Of a stretch of 61,310 nt of DNA, positions 34,176 through 42,796 are shown one piece after another; the first letter of the stretch is position 1; each line of letters begins with the position of its first letter. The notes beneath the pieces are model-generated. The model saw nothing but the letters and a program-made list of their open reading frames with translations, was not told where the DNA came from and did no database searches. The translations under genes were made by a program, and so were the position numbers. Source of the stretch: Pseudomonadota bacterium (lineage in GTDB: Bacteria; Vulcanimicrobiota; Vulcanimicrobiia; Eremiobacterales; Eremiobacteraceae). Where the stretch lies: positions 1 to 61,310 of the forward strand of contig JAJPHJ010000142.1 of assembly GCA_021325335.1 (NCBI GenBank). The letters are read 5' to 3'.

Positions 34176-35294
34176 GTGTTCCGCCGTGCATGCAAAAGCT
34201 TGGTCGTCGCTGCCGCGAGCGGCCTGCTCGCGAGCTGCGCCGGTTCGCTTGCCTCAGATGGCGCACGCTCGCTCGCAGTGCCGGCCGGGTTCACCATTGC
34301 CCAAGTATCCACACACGTCCCCGGCGCGCGCTTCCTGGCCTTCGCGCCGAACGGCGACTTGCTCGTTTCGGAGACCAACGCCGGAGCCGTCGTCGTCATC
34401 CCCCACGGCAGCTCGGGTGATGCGCGGCCGTCGGTCTTCGCAAGCGGGCTTTCCTATCCGCACGGACTCGCCTTTTACAAAGGAAAGCTGTACGTCGCGA
34501 CGTGGTCCGGTATCATCGAATATGCCTACCCGTCACGCCAGGCGGTAACCCTATCCTCCGACATGCCCCAAGGCGGCGACCACAACCGGCGCGCGCTGGC
34601 GGTCGCGGGCGATGGCTCGCTCTACGTCTCTTCGGGTTCGGACTGCAACGTCAGCGCCGAGAGCGACGCACGGTTTGCTACGGTGCTACGCTACGCTCCT
34701 GGTGGGGGCTCCGGCAGCATCTTCGCGAGCGGCCTGCGCAACGCATCGGGTCTCGCCTTTGACGCGAGCGGGCGCTTGTGGGCGGTCGTCAATCAGCGCG
34801 ACAACATCGGTCCGACCCAAGCGGTGACCGACAACCTTCCCCCCGACGAACTCGACCTCGTGAGCGCTGGGGAAAAATTCGGTTGGCCGCAATGCTATCC
34901 CGATCCATCCGCACCCCGCCGCTTGCCGAACCCTGAGTACGCCCGCGCCAGCTGCACCGGTGAGACGCCGGCCGCTTTGGACTTCCAAGCGCACTCAGCT
35001 CCCCTTGGAATCGCCTTTTACTATGGCAACCAGTTCCCGGCGGCGTTCAAAGGGGACGCCTTTGTCGCGTTCCACGGATCGTGGAACCGCAGCGATCCAA
35101 CGGGCGACAAGGTCGTCCTTGTGAAGTTCTCGGGTGGCCGTCCGACGGGCTATAGCGACTTCGTCACGGGATGGTTGCGCGACGGTTCGTTCGATGGCCG
35201 GCCGGTCGGCGTCGCCGTGGCTCCGGACGGCTCGCTCTACATCAGCGACGACCAGCGCGGCGCGATCTATCGCGTTTCGTACGACGCTCGCTGA
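34176..35294 (+). CDS. PQQ-dependent sugar (sorbosone/aldose) dehydrogenase-like lipoprotein
   Basis: The product has 372 residues from the GTG at 34176, giving a lipoprotein signal ending in LASC ('VVAAASGLLASCAGS'). The body is a six-bladed propeller of the soluble glucose/sorbosone dehydrogenase family: 'ARFLAFAPNGDLLVSETNAG', 'LSYPHGLAFYKGKLYVATW', 'DNLPPDELDLVSAGEKFGWP' and 'FHGSWNRSDPTGDKVV'. Such enzymes oxidise aldoses in the periplasm using PQQ. The frame is open further upstream into a palindromic repeat (TTG at 34149), which would add nine repeat-derived residues. Confidence 0.85.
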   Translation: MFRRACKSLVVAAASGLLASCAGSLASDGARSLAVPAGFTIAQVSTHVPGARFLAFAPNGDLLVSETNAGAVVVIPHGSSGDARPSVFASGLSYPHGLAFYKGKLYVATWSGIIEYAYPSRQAVTLSSDMPQGGDHNRRALAVAGDGSLYVSSGSDCNVSAESDARFATVLRYAPGGGSGSIFASGLRNASGLAFDASGRLWAVVNQRDNIGPTQAVTDNLPPDELDLVSAGEKFGWPQCYPDPSAPRRLPNPEYARASCTGETPAALDFQAHSAPLGIAFYYGNQFPAAFKGDAFVAFHGSWNRSDPTGDKVVLVKFSGGRPTGYSDFVTGWLRDGSFDGRPVGVAVAPDGSLYISDDQRGAIYRVSYDAR

Positions 35295-35297
35295 GCC

Positions 35298-35325
35298 GAC
35301 GCACGGACCTTGCGGTCCGCACGTC
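35298..35325. repeat. Near-perfect palindrome after the sugar dehydrogenase gene
   Basis: GACG, CA, CGGACC (to 35309), loop TTGC, GGTCCG, CA, CGTC (to 35325). The two stems are symmetric around a CA/CA internal loop. It starts 3 nt after the stop codon and may terminate transcription or represent another small palindromic element with a 4-nt loop. Confidence 0.65.
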
Positions 35326-35338
35326 TAAGCCGCAGCTC

Positions 35339-36343
35339 ATGGAGACATACCAACGCGGCGAGGTGCGCGTCCTCTCCTACACCTCGAAGGCTCTCGCCGG
35401 CAACGCGCTCGGCGACCCGGTCAGGCGCGATCTGTACTGTTACCTTCCGGCGGGCTACGAGCGCTCGCAAGAACGATATCCGGTGATCTATTGGCTGTCT
35501 GGCTTCACCGGCAGCGGCCGGATGATGTTCAATTTCGATCATTGGGCTGAAAGCATCGATCGGAGGCTTGACCGGCTCATCGGCACAGGAGCGATCGCGC
35601 CGTGCATCTGCGTGTTGCCGGACTGCTTCACTCGCTTGGGTGGCAGCCAGTATGCGGATTCGACGGCCACGGGCAACTATGAGACCTATATCGTGAGCGA
35701 ACTCGTGCCGTTCGTCGATGAATCTTTGCGCACGAAGGCCTCCCGCGACCATCGAGGCGTGACCGGCAAGTCGAGCGGCGGTTACGGAGCGATGCGGCTT
35801 GCAATGCGCCACCCTGACGTCTTCGGCGCGCTCGGTTCGCATGCGGGCGATGCGTACTTCGCGTTTTGCTACTTACCAGATTTTCCGAAGTTCTTGGCGG
35901 GCATCGAGCGCGCCGGCGGCGTTGTGCCCTTCGTGCGCTGGTTTGAGGGGCTGCCGAAAAAAACCAAAGAAGCGATGGAGGTCATCAACATCCTGGCGAT
36001 GGCTGCATGCTACTCGCCCGATCCCGACGGTCCCATGGGCATCGGGTTGCCGATCAAGCTGCCGAGCGGCGAGATCCGCGGCGATGTCTGGGCTCGCTGG
36101 CAGAGCAACGACCCGGTGCACATGGCGCGCGAGCACGCCATGGCGCTGCGCTCGATGAAGACGATCTACCTCGACGCCGGGTCGCGAGACGAGTTCAACC
36201 TCCACATCGGCGCCCGCGTCTTCTGCGCCCGTCTGGACGAGCTCGGCATTCCCTATATCTACGAGGAGTTCGACGACACGCACATGGGCATCGTGTATCG
36301 CTACGATCGCTCGTTCACCGAGCTTTGCAAGGCGCTCGCCTGA
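35339..36343 (+). CDS. Esterase of the S-formylglutathione hydrolase/esterase D type
   Basis: The product has 334 residues from the ATG at 35339; the longer upstream frame overlaps the palindrome and the previous gene. Alpha/beta-hydrolase features: 'RYPVIYWLSGFTGSGRMMFN' (oxyanion region), nucleophile elbow 'GKSSGGYGAMRLAMRHP' with Ser in GKSSGG, Asp near 'LDAGSRDEFNL', and His in 'DDTHMGIVYRYD'. It resembles putative esterases (DUF/COG0627). Longer than typical FrmB (about 280 residues). The substrate is unknown. Confidence 0.82.
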   Translation: METYQRGEVRVLSYTSKALAGNALGDPVRRDLYCYLPAGYERSQERYPVIYWLSGFTGSGRMMFNFDHWAESIDRRLDRLIGTGAIAPCICVLPDCFTRLGGSQYADSTATGNYETYIVSELVPFVDESLRTKASRDHRGVTGKSSGGYGAMRLAMRHPDVFGALGSHAGDAYFAFCYLPDFPKFLAGIERAGGVVPFVRWFEGLPKKTKEAMEVINILAMAACYSPDPDGPMGIGLPIKLPSGEIRGDVWARWQSNDPVHMAREHAMALRSMKTIYLDAGSRDEFNLHIGARVFCARLDELGIPYIYEEFDDTHMGIVYRYDRSFTELCKALA

Positions 36344-36363
36344 ACGTGGAGGCGGAGCGTGGG

Positions 36364-36942
36364 ATGGTGGTCCGGCTGAGCTACGTCTCGATCTTTCTCG
36401 CGTTTGCAGAAGCCGCTTTGGCCATTCCGGCAGGCTTGGCTGTCGGCAGTGTCGCGTTGCTTGGTTTTGGCTTGGACAGCCTTATCGAAGCCGGATCCGC
36501 CGCGACCGTGTGGTGGGGCGTCTCCGGCGCCGGAGCAGAGGCTGAGGGGCGGGAGAGCTTGAGTCTGCGAGTCGTCGGGGCCCTGCTGCTCGCCCTGGCC
36601 GCGTACGTCGCGTTCGCCTCGGTGCTGAGCTTCGTCCGCCATGACCACCCTCGCCCGTCGCTTTTCGGCATTGTGGTCTTGCTCGGCTCCATCGTCGCCA
36701 TGCTTTGGTTGCGCGGCCAAAAGCGCAGCGTCGGCCGGCGCCTCGACAGCGATGCCGTGCTCGCAGACGCAAAGCAAACCGAGTTTTGCGCATATCTCTC
36801 CGCGATCGCCCTGGCTGGCCTCGGACTCAACGCGCTGTTCGGTCTGTGGTGGGCCGACCCGGTCGCGGCGCTCGTCATGGTGCCCGTCATCGTGCGCGAA
36901 GGCATTGAGGCCGCTTCGGGGAGAGCCTGCGCCCATGGATGA
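36364..36942 (+). CDS. Cation-diffusion-facilitator-like membrane protein, TM domain only
   Basis: The product has 192 residues from the ATG at 36364, with GGAGGCGGAG upstream; a GTG at 36346 is an alternative. Five to six TM helices. 'VGSVALLGFGLDSLIEAGSA' matches the CDF helix II motif, where an Asp binds the metal ion, and 'YLSAIALAGLGLNALFGLWW' and 'ADPVAALVMVPVIVREG' match helices V–VI, including a second Asp. The C-terminal cytosolic CDF domain is missing. The end overlaps the next gene by 8 nt. Confidence 0.75.
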   Translation: MVVRLSYVSIFLAFAEAALAIPAGLAVGSVALLGFGLDSLIEAGSAATVWWGVSGAGAEAEGRESLSLRVVGALLLALAAYVAFASVLSFVRHDHPRPSLFGIVVLLGSIVAMLWLRGQKRSVGRRLDSDAVLADAKQTEFCAYLSAIALAGLGLNALFGLWWADPVAALVMVPVIVREGIEAASGRACAHG

Positions 36943-37438
36943 CGACGCGATTCGCGTGCGGCCCGCCGTAGCGGCGGACCTTCCCGACATCGCGCGCATC
37001 TACAACCAGGGCATCGAGGACCGTGAGGCTACGCTCGAGTCCGCGCCAAAGGATGAGGCCGAAGTGCGCCAGGCTTTGGAGAGGCGAGAACCGCGCTACG
37101 AATTCGTCGTCGCCGAGCGCGGCGCGCGGATCCTGGGATGGGCCTCGCTCAACCCCTATTCGCATCGCTGCGCGTACGACGGTGTCGCGGATCTGTCGGT
37201 GTACGTGGAGCGCACCGCCCGAGGGACCGGCGTGGGAAGCATGCTTCTCGAAAAGCTCGAGGGACGAGCCCGCGCGCACGGATTCCACAAGATCGTGCTC
37301 TTCACGTTTCCCTTCAATGCTGCAGGACAGGCGCTCTATCACAAGCGTGGTTTTCGAGAAGTCGGGATCTTCCGGGAGCAAGGACGTCTCGACGGACGTT
37401 TCATCGACGTGATGGCGATGGAAAAAATCCTCGACTGA
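36935..37438 (+). CDS. GNAT acetyltransferase, phosphinothricin-acetyltransferase-like
   Basis: The product has 167 residues from the ATG at 36935. It matches the Pat/Bar/YwnH group: 'RPAVAADLPDIARIYNQGI', 'ADLSVYVERTARGTGVGSML' (acetyl-CoA loop R/Q-x-x-G-x-G/A as 'RGTGVG'), and 'HKIVLFTFPFNAAGQALYHK'. Such enzymes acetylate amino groups of amino acid analogues such as methionine sulfone. The start lies inside the upstream gene's end (8-nt overlap), so the two are coupled. Confidence 0.85.
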   Translation: MDDDAIRVRPAVAADLPDIARIYNQGIEDREATLESAPKDEAEVRQALERREPRYEFVVAERGARILGWASLNPYSHRCAYDGVADLSVYVERTARGTGVGSMLLEKLEGRARAHGFHKIVLFTFPFNAAGQALYHKRGFREVGIFREQGRLDGRFIDVMAMEKILD

Positions 37439-37526
37439 ACCAAATCCTGAGCGAAATCTCATAGTCTCCTTACGCATGCCTCATGAAGCGACGCGCGCGC
37501 CTGCCGTATGCTACCCCCAAGGACCT

Positions 37527-37545
37527 GCATGCCTTGACGGCATGC
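37527..37545. promoter_or_regulatory. Inverted repeat upstream of a lipoprotein gene
   Basis: GCATGCC (37527–37533), TTGAC spacer, GGCATGC (37539–37545), 52 nt before the ATG at 37597. The spacing suits an operator or a 5' UTR hairpin. No regulator is identified. Confidence 0.4.
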
Positions 37546-37596
37546 CGCTGACATCATCGGCGAATGAAGAGTCCATGAGAAAGGGTTAACACGAAC

Positions 37597-38676
37597 ATGC
37601 GAACGCGCATCCTCTTCGCGATCCTGGCATCGGTTGTCATCGCCGGTTGCAGCGGCGCCGGCAGTAGCCTGACGAATCCCTCGGGTTCGAACCCGGGCGG
37701 TTCCACCCAATCCGTCTCCAAGCAAGACGTGGCGCAAGGCGCGACGGAAGCCGCTTTCGATCCAATCGAAGCCGGCACGCTCGACGCCGGCCTCTTCAAC
37801 GGCAACATGGGCGTGACGCTCACCGCCGCGGCTGCGCCGCAGAGCACGGGGACGTGCAAGAACGGCGTCGAGCACACGGTGACCGTCATCAGCTCGAACC
37901 AGACCCAATACGAGACCAAATACTTCTACGACAAAGCGTGCGCGGAGCTGGCGCGTGACGTGGTGTCGCTCGTCACCCTCAACAGCTCGTCCAGCGAGAC
38001 CGTCGTGCGAACGGCCAAGAATTACAACCTCTCGGGCACGCTCTTGAGCACGCGTGACACGAACTTCAACATCACGGGCTCGCCCGGCAACTTCTCGGCC
38101 GTCGTCACGAGCGACGTCTTCATCGGCACGTCGACGAGCCCGACCATCATGTTCGGCCGTCAATTCACCGTAGCGCCGCAGAGCAGCACGGTGTACACGC
38201 TGGCTGCGAACTCGGGCCGCGTCGTCAACAACGCCAACCTCAACCATTCCTACGGACACATGGGCGTGCTCTCCAACGGCACCATCACGCTGGACATCTC
38301 GGGTGATGTCACCTTTGCCGGCTCGCATGCAGGCACGTTCATCCGCGGTCCGATGGGCGCGCTGACGCTGTCGTCCGCACCGCCGTTCACCGTTTCGGGC
38401 GGCACCGCGCTCGGCACGACGAACCTCTCAGGCTCGGTCGAATTCGACGCCAACTGCGACATCGTCTCGGTCAACGTGAATGGCACGCTGTGGAACGGCG
38501 ACTCGATCGTCGTGACCTCGAGCGGAACTCCGCCGACCGTCGCCATCAACGGCCAGATCACCGATCCTTCGAACAATCCCGTGGCGACCTTCACGGTCGA
38601 TCAATATGGCGATGGCGTCATCACCTATGCGGATGGTTCCCAGGGTCTCATCGTCGACTGGCACCTGGTCCGCTAA
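37597..38676 (+). CDS. Secreted Ser/Thr/Gly-rich lipoprotein, unknown
   Basis: The product has 359 residues. Lipobox IAGC gives a lipidated Cys near residue 17. A Gly/Ser linker follows, then a beta-rich body of Thr/Ser/Val strands ('VEHTVTVISSNQTQYETKYF', 'TLDISGDVTFAGSHAGTFIR', 'GTLWNGDSIVVTSSGTPP'). It looks like a surface-exposed beta structure, possibly a repeat-type adhesin or sorption protein. It is monocistronic: own upstream inverted repeat and a strong terminator 18 nt after the stop. Confidence 0.65.
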   Translation: MRTRILFAILASVVIAGCSGAGSSLTNPSGSNPGGSTQSVSKQDVAQGATEAAFDPIEAGTLDAGLFNGNMGVTLTAAAAPQSTGTCKNGVEHTVTVISSNQTQYETKYFYDKACAELARDVVSLVTLNSSSSETVVRTAKNYNLSGTLLSTRDTNFNITGSPGNFSAVVTSDVFIGTSTSPTIMFGRQFTVAPQSSTVYTLAANSGRVVNNANLNHSYGHMGVLSNGTITLDISGDVTFAGSHAGTFIRGPMGALTLSSAPPFTVSGGTALGTTNLSGSVEFDANCDIVSVNVNGTLWNGDSIVVTSSGTPPTVAINGQITDPSNNPVATFTVDQYGDGVITYADGSQGLIVDWHLVR

Positions 38677-38693
38677 CTCGCGTCCCCAACCCG

Positions 38694-38729
38694 CGAGGGC
38701 CGTCCCCGCTACGGCCCTCGCCTTTTTTT
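38694..38729 (+). terminator. Rho-independent terminator
   Basis: Stem CGAGGGCCGT (38694–38703), 7-nt loop, ACGGCCCTCG (38711–38720), followed by CC and seven T. A perfect 10-bp GC-rich stem plus T-run, directly after the lipoprotein gene. Confidence 0.9.
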
Positions 38730-38768
38730 GGCATGGCGACAGCCTCGCATGGGAGAACGCGGCGGTCA

Positions 38769-39308
38769 GTGATCGCTTACGCTTTTTGGCATGCGCCCGC
38801 GACCGGCTCCGACATCCACGCCTACGAGACGGAGCTTGTCCGGTTCCACGAGCTGCTCGCAACGACTGCGATCGCGGGTTACGAACGATCGTCCACCTGC
38901 GCCGTTTCGGCCTTGCCATGGGTACGCGGCTCGCCCGCATACGAAGATTGGTACGTGCTTGCAGATTCTGCGGCGCTCGACCGGATCAACGAAGCCGCGC
39001 TCGGCGCACGCGCGCGCCCGCTGCACGATTCGCTTGCGGCCGCCGCGGATTTCGGAGCGGGCGGCCTGTATCGTCATCGGCGCGGCCCAGATGGCACATC
39101 GTTACGGTACGCGCATTGGTTCGGCAAGCCGCCAGGGATGGGCTACGTGGAACTCGCGGACGTGCTGGCTGTCATCCCCGAGGATGGCGCGCTCTGGCAG
39201 CGGCAGATGGTACTCGGCCCGGGGCGCGAGTTTTGCCTGCTTGCGCCACGCAAAGTGAAGCTGCCTGAGCCGCTGGAGGTTCTCGTGGTGGAGCGCCGGC
39301 CCTTGTAG
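38769..39308 (+). CDS. Hypothetical cytosolic protein
   Basis: The product has 179 residues from the GTG at 38769, with GGGAG about 13 nt upstream. An ATG at 38733 is in frame but lies immediately after the terminator T-run. The sequence has alpha/beta character ('AYETELVRFHELLATTAIAG', 'PGMGYVELADVLAVIPEDGA', 'WQRQMVLGPGREFCLLA'), no membrane segment, and no motif I recognise. It precedes the aldo/keto reductase by 40 nt and may be co-transcribed. Confidence 0.6.
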   Translation: MIAYAFWHAPATGSDIHAYETELVRFHELLATTAIAGYERSSTCAVSALPWVRGSPAYEDWYVLADSAALDRINEAALGARARPLHDSLAAAADFGAGGLYRHRRGPDGTSLRYAHWFGKPPGMGYVELADVLAVIPEDGALWQRQMVLGPGREFCLLAPRKVKLPEPLEVLVVERRPL

Positions 39309-39348
39309 TTCGACCGGGAATTGGCGAAGCGCCGGCCAACCGCCGTCC

Positions 39349-40293
39349 ATGCAATATCGCAACCTTGGCCACTCCGGGCTTTCCATCTCCGCCATCGGCA
39401 TCGGCTGCAACAACTTCGGCCCGCGCGCCGATCAAGAGGCGACCGCACGCGTCGTCAACGCTGCGATCGACCACGGCATCAACTTCTTCGATACGGCCGA
39501 CACCTACGGGCCGCGCGGGGTGTCCGAGCAATACCTGGGTAAGGCGCTCGGCGCCAAACGCGATCAGGTGATCGTCGCGACGAAATTTTCGGGCGAGATG
39601 GGAGAGGGAGTGCTGCGCGGCGGCGCATCCCGCGGCTACATCATGCGAGCGGTCGAGGCCAGCTTGCGCCGCTTGGGCACGGATTACATCGATCTCTACC
39701 AAGTCCACCGCTATGATGAGAAGACGCCGATCGAAGAGACGATGAGCGCGCTCGACGATCTCGTTCACCAGGGAAAAGCGCGTTACATCGGTCACTCGAA
39801 CTTCGCGGCGTGGCAAGCGACGGAATGCCACTACATCGCAAGCACGCGCGACCTTATCCCGTTCATCAGCGCGCAAAACGAGTACAGCCTTCTCGATCGG
39901 TCGATCGAAAAAGAGCTCGTGCCGGCGTGTGTCGCATTTGGAGTCGGCGTTCTCCCGTACTTCCCGCTTGCCGGCGGCTTTCTGACCGGCAAATTTCGAC
40001 AAGGCAGGCCGATACCGTCCGGAACGCGCATCGCGAACAATCCGCAGATGCAAGCGCGCTACGCCACCGACCGCAATTGGCGCATCATCGAGGAGCTCGC
40101 CGCGCTGGCACAAGCGAGTGGTCACACGATGACGCAGCTTGCCATCGGTTGGCTCCTCAGCCGGCCTCAGGTCGGCAGCGTCATCGCCGGAGCCATGACG
40201 CCCGAGCAAGTCGAGGAGAACGTCAAAGCCGGCGAGGCGTCCCTGGGCCTAGAGACGCTGCGCCGGATCGACGAGATCACTGCTGCGGGTTAG
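39349..40293 (+). CDS. Aldo/keto reductase
   Basis: The product has 314 residues in an (alpha/beta)8 barrel. The tetrad is visible: Asp and Tyr in 'FFDTADTYGPRGVSEQYLG', Lys in 'VIVATKFSGEM', His in 'LYQVHRYDEKTPIEETM'. The NADP-binding C-terminal part includes 'TQLAIGWLLSRPQVGSVIAG'. It resembles the YajO/Tas and voltage-channel-beta-like groups that reduce aldehydes. The 3' end overlaps the small minus-strand ORF by 4 nt. Confidence 0.9.
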   Translation: MQYRNLGHSGLSISAIGIGCNNFGPRADQEATARVVNAAIDHGINFFDTADTYGPRGVSEQYLGKALGAKRDQVIVATKFSGEMGEGVLRGGASRGYIMRAVEASLRRLGTDYIDLYQVHRYDEKTPIEETMSALDDLVHQGKARYIGHSNFAAWQATECHYIASTRDLIPFISAQNEYSLLDRSIEKELVPACVAFGVGVLPYFPLAGGFLTGKFRQGRPIPSGTRIANNPQMQARYATDRNWRIIEELAALAQASGHTMTQLAIGWLLSRPQVGSVIAGAMTPEQVEENVKAGEASLGLETLRRIDEITAAG

Positions 40294-40442
40294 TCCCGCT
40301 TGGTGAGCTCGAGCTTGGGCATGTCCTCGATGCGCGTGAGCGAACCTTCCGTCGCCCGGTCATCGAGCGCGAAGCTCCAGCGCAGACGAAGTCGGCCAAG
40401 CTCGAGGTTGATGGAAGTGCCGAATATCTGCATGTGGCTCAT
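40290..40442 (-). CDS. Small ORF coupled to the ABC permease gene, 50 codons
   Basis: ATG at 40442 overlaps the permease stop (ATGA), the same coupling used by the other genes of this operon. The product, 'MSHMQIFGTSINLELGRLRL' then 'RWSFALDDRATEGSLTRIED', is short, charged and not hydrophobic. It may be an accessory peptide or simply the operon's ragged end. It overlaps the convergent aldo/keto reductase stop by 4 nt. Confidence 0.4.
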   Translation of the reverse strand: MSHMQIFGTSINLELGRLRLRWSFALDDRATEGSLTRIEDMPKLELTKRD

Positions 40443-41281
40443 GCCTCCAGTCTGCGCCATTGGAGCAAGGACACAGCGACGCCGAAGACCGCGATACATG
40501 CGAGCGCCGCGATGGCCGCGACTTGCCCGCTGACGAGCGCGCGAATCGCGCTCGAAGCCGTTGATTCGGTGTCGCTGAAGCTCACGTAGAGCAGCGGGTT
40601 GATCGCGTTCACCACGGTGAGTATTTTGCCCAAGATCGACTGCGGGTGGAGCTTCTCCAAGACGATCGCTATCGATGCCACGGGCCAGGAGAGACCGGCC
40701 ACCAAGCCCGCCCCGCCGCGGAGTGAGGCGGTGAGCGCTGCGACCAGGCCATACCATGCGAAGGGGAACGCGAAGAGCCTCGCTGCAAGGGGCACGGACG
40801 CCGCATCTGTATGGATGTCCGGCCACCAACCCTTGATCGTGATCAGCGCCGCGCTGAGGGCGAGCACGAACGCGAACATCGTGACGATGCCGATGGCGTC
40901 GACGAGCGTCACGCGTAGCCCGTAGCCGACGCGCGACGCGGGGCGAGTCCACGCCACCTCGAGGTGACCGGCGTTCTCGGACGCGAGCGCGCAGCCGATC
41001 ACCATCCCGAAGATCGCGGCGGCGAAGCCGGCGATCGCGAACAAGATCTCGATAGGCGCCTTGTCGCTCTCGCCCTGGATCTGGATGCCGGCGGAAGGGC
41101 CATGGCCCGCGTCGGTTTGCGCTGCGCTCGCCACGACTGCGCCGTGGGGTACACGGGCGGACTCACCGACGCTCCCGCTCACGTGGCCGCTGAAGACAAG
41201 GATGAGGACAAAAAGCGCCACGAGGCAGATCGCAAAGCCCGTGAATATCTTCCGAACCCGCAAGAACTCTTTGTAATACAT
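40439..41281 (-). CDS. ABC transporter permease (ABC-2 type)
   Basis: The product has 280 residues with about six TM helices: one near the N-terminus, then a large extracytoplasmic loop, and helices around 'IEILFAIAGFAAAIFGMVIG', 'GIVTMFAFVLALSAALITIK' and the C-terminal 'VAAIAALACIAVFGVAVSLL'. It lies 10 nt downstream of the ATPase gene. ABC-2 permeases in GntR/YtrA-controlled operons usually export antimicrobial peptides or respond to cell-envelope stress. Confidence 0.8.
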   Translation of the reverse strand: MYYKEFLRVRKIFTGFAICLVALFVLILVFSGHVSGSVGESARVPHGAVVASAAQTDAGHGPSAGIQIQGESDKAPIEILFAIAGFAAAIFGMVIGCALASENAGHLEVAWTRPASRVGYGLRVTLVDAIGIVTMFAFVLALSAALITIKGWWPDIHTDAASVPLAARLFAFPFAWYGLVAALTASLRGGAGLVAGLSWPVASIAIVLEKLHPQSILGKILTVVNAINPLLYVSFSDTESTASSAIRALVSGQVAAIAALACIAVFGVAVSLLQWRRLEA

Positions 41282-41291
41282 GCTGCGCTCC

Positions 41292-42224
41292 TTATGCTCG
41301 CGGGGCGGCTTGCTCGTCGCCCGCTGGGTGTTGGTCGTCCCCGACGGCCGCGAGGAAGATATCTTCGAGGTTCTGGTTCATGACGCGCAAGCTCGTCGGC
41401 TGCGCGCTCTGGATCGCGCTTGCGACGCCGTTTCCGCCGCCGGTCACGTACACGCGCAGAAGCCGGCCCTGCCGGGTGACTCGGCGTACGTGCGTGTCGG
41501 CATCGAGACCGCCGATCGTCGGCACGGCGCCATCGAACGTCGCTTCGATGACCTTCTCGTCCGCGCGCAGCTGCTCGACGTCGCCTTGCAACACCGCTTT
41601 ACCGTGATGCATGATAGCGACATGGTCGGCGGCACGCTCTACCTGGCCGATCTGATGAGAGGAGAAGAGGATGGTCGCGCCACCGGCGGCCGCGTCGATC
41701 ATGAGATCCAAGACGTGGCGCTGGTGCACCGGGTCGAGCCCAGCCGACGGCTCGTCGAGCACGAGCGTCTGGGGCCGGATGGCAAACGCGAGGGTCAACG
41801 CAAGCGCGCTCTTCTGACCCTTCGACAATTGCTTGACACGCTTGCGTGCATCGAAGCCGAAAAGCTCGACCAGATGCTGCGCGATGGCCGGATCGTACGA
41901 GCGAAAGGAGCGCCGGGCGAACTCTAGATGCTCGCGGCCGGTCATCCACTCGTAGAGGGCGGGTTGCTCGGGCACGTATGACAACGACTCGAACATTCGC
42001 GCCTCGAGTGGCTGCCCAGAGAACAGCACGCTCCCCGCGCTCGCGCGCGCAAGTCCGAGCATGCATTTGAAGGTCGTCGTCTTGCCGGCGCCGTTCGTGC
42101 CCAACAGGCCGAAGATCGACCCCTTAGAGACATCGAAGGACAAACCGTCGACGGCTTGGGTGCTGCCGTAAGACTTCGCCAGTCCCTGCACGAGGATGGC
42201 GGCGGTGGCTGCTTCAGTGGTCAT
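41292..42224 (-). CDS. ABC transporter ATP-binding protein
   Basis: The product has 310 residues from the ATG at 42224, which overlaps the gntR stop by 4 nt. Walker A 'GTNGAGKTTT', Q-loop region 'SYVPEQPALYEWMTGREHL', a signature 'LSKGQKSALALTLAF', Walker B 'TLVLDEPSAGLD' and switch His 'FSSHQIGQVER' are all intact. The C-terminal ~80 residues form the extra domain typical of drug/bacteriocin-export ATPases (CcmA/EcsA type). It pairs with the permease at 40439. Confidence 0.92.
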   Translation of the reverse strand: MTTEAATAAILVQGLAKSYGSTQAVDGLSFDVSKGSIFGLLGTNGAGKTTTFKCMLGLARASAGSVLFSGQPLEARMFESLSYVPEQPALYEWMTGREHLEFARRSFRSYDPAIAQHLVELFGFDARKRVKQLSKGQKSALALTLAFAIRPQTLVLDEPSAGLDPVHQRHVLDLMIDAAAGGATILFSSHQIGQVERAADHVAIMHHGKAVLQGDVEQLRADEKVIEATFDGAVPTIGGLDADTHVRRVTRQGRLLRVYVTGGGNGVASAIQSAQPTSLRVMNQNLEDIFLAAVGDDQHPAGDEQAAPRA

Positions 42225-42643
42225 TGCGTGTCGTGCTCCTTGGCCTCGCCGTTCGGGGAGTACCAGCGGTTGAGGGCTTGTGCGAATAGATCTTTGAGCT
42301 GGTCGCGCTGCAGACCCAGGGACTTGGCCTCGCGCACCGCTGCGTCCAACGCAGACGCGGACACATCGCTCAGCGCAGTCGCTGCGCGAGCAGTCGCGCC
42401 GTGTGCGCTGACGAAAGACCCGCGGCCGACGCTCGTTTCGATGATCCCGTCGCGCTCGAGCTCGCGATACGCGCGAGCGACGGTGTTGGCGTTGATCGTG
42501 AGGTCGGATGCGAGTTGTTTGACCGTCGGGAGCCGTTCGCCGGCCGAAAGCACACCCAGGGCCACCGATCGCTTCACCTGCTCGATGAGCTGGAGGTAGA
42601 TCGGGACCCCGGTGTGCGGGTCGACCGTGAAAATGGCTGGCAT
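42221..42643 (-). CDS. GntR-family repressor, YtrA subfamily
   Basis: The product has 140 residues. The N-terminal winged helix 'PIYLQLIEQVKRSVALGVLS' then 'KQLASDLTINANTVARAYRE', followed by a short helical dimerisation tail, is the YtrA layout with no ligand-binding domain. YtrA-type proteins repress their own ABC operon. The gene sits at the head of that operon with AAAGGAC before the ATG. A matching inverted repeat lies upstream at 42797. Confidence 0.9.
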   Translation of the reverse strand: MPAIFTVDPHTGVPIYLQLIEQVKRSVALGVLSAGERLPTVKQLASDLTINANTVARAYRELERDGIIETSVGRGSFVSAHGATARAATALSDVSASALDAAVREAKSLGLQRDQLKDLFAQALNRWYSPNGEAKEHDTQ

Positions 42644-42654
42644 GACGGGGTCCT

Positions 42655-42771
42655 TTAGAGTCTCGGACCCCAGCCGGAGAACATGCTCGTAGTCGCGATC
42701 GGCAGACCAACAAAGGAATGATCTTCGGCCGAGCGCTCGGTGTTGGGGAGGACGTGCACTGAGGTGGTCAT
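42655..42771 (-). CDS. Leader ORF upstream of gntR, 38 codons
   Basis: ATG at 42771 is preceded by AGGAG at 6 nt, the best ribosome site in the region. The product reads 'MTTSVHVLPNTERSAEDHSF' then 'VGLPIATTSMFSGWGPRL', with TAA at 42657–42655, 11 nt before the gntR ATG. It lies between the putative operator and gntR, so it is the first cistron of the operon. It could be a leader peptide or a small substrate or sensor peptide. Confidence 0.5.
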   Translation of the reverse strand: MTTSVHVLPNTERSAEDHSFVGLPIATTSMFSGWGPRL

Positions 42772-42796
42772 GGATGGCTCCTCTTCTTCATATTAC

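Noticed and set aside
37597-37700. tRNA-like GGTTCGAA motif
   Set aside because: GGTTCGAACC-like strings here and near 19525 lie in coding or unpaired sequence without acceptor or anticodon stems.
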